A stretch of DNA of 5,261 nt from JBNKDD01 sp050288085 (GTDB taxonomy: Bacteria; Chloroflexota; Anaerolineae; Aggregatilineales; UBA3940). The notes under the pieces are model-generated. The model saw only the letters and a list, made by a program, of their open reading frames with translations, did no database searches and was not told where the DNA came from. The stretch spans positions 1 through 5,261 of the forward strand of contig JBNKDD010000356.1 in assembly GCA_050288085.1 (NCBI GenBank). The letters are read 5' to 3'. Positions 5,217-5,261 of the stretch are shown here, in pieces. Each line of letters begins with the position of its first letter. The first letter of the stretch is position 1. The translations under genes were made by a program, and so were the position numbers.

Positions 5217-5244
5217 GTTCTTCTTATTGCAGAGGGGCTTTTTT
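5217..5244 (+). terminator. Probable intrinsic terminator of the transporter gene, with G-U-rich stem
   Basis: GTTCTTCT (5217-5224) can pair in RNA with AGAGGGGC (5231-5238) using three G-U wobbles, around the loop TATTGC, followed by six T (5239-5244). The right arm and T run are identical to those of the terminator at 4243-4256. GAGGG (5232-5236) could instead pair with CCCTC (5245-5249), putting the T run in the loop, but the first structure has the normal hairpin-then-U order. It starts 21 nt after the stop codon. Confidence 0.65.
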
Positions 5245-5261
5245 CCCTCACACCCGATCTC

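Overview
The window carries five complete plus-strand protein genes and the 5' end of a sixth gene on the minus strand. It reads as ordinary chromosome from a moderately GC-rich bacterium. The secreted protein with tandem SH3b domains and a glycosidase-like domain, the AraC-type regulator with an Arabinose_bd-like N-terminus, and the palindromic intergenic repeats would all fit Chloroflexota (Anaerolineae-like). That placement is inference from general familiarity; no marker gene is present.

Layout. At the left edge (1-179, minus) is the first ~59 residues of an AraC-family regulator. A 102-bp spacer separates it from a divergent pair of small, homologous membrane proteins (282-623 and 620-1030), which overlap by ATGA and end at a perfect 17-bp hairpin (1042-1079). 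A near-consensus promoter (1095-1123) then gives a ~165-nt leader before an NAD(P)-dependent epimerase/dehydratase of the extended SDR type (1297-2349). The next gap (2350-2575) is packed with hairpin-forming repeat elements. It is followed by a secreted two-SH3b protein with a clan GH-A-like catalytic domain (2576-4210), a strong intrinsic terminator, another palindromic repeat, and a 10-TM EamA/DMT-family transporter (4347-5195) that ends in a second terminator homologous to the first.

How the genes relate. Only the two small membrane proteins form an evident operon, and they may be controlled by the divergent regulator. The SDR enzyme, the secreted glycosidase-like protein and the transporter are separated by terminators or repeats and look like independent units. 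Sugar or cell-envelope metabolism is a loose common theme, not a demonstrated pathway.

I found no convincing undescribed multi-gene system, mobile element with a transposase, CRISPR array, tRNA or rRNA. The best leads are the duplicated membrane-protein pair, the glycosidase-like domain of uncertain family, the structured leader before the SDR gene, and the homologous terminator pair. No gap between genes exceeds 300 bases; what each gap holds is given in the features.
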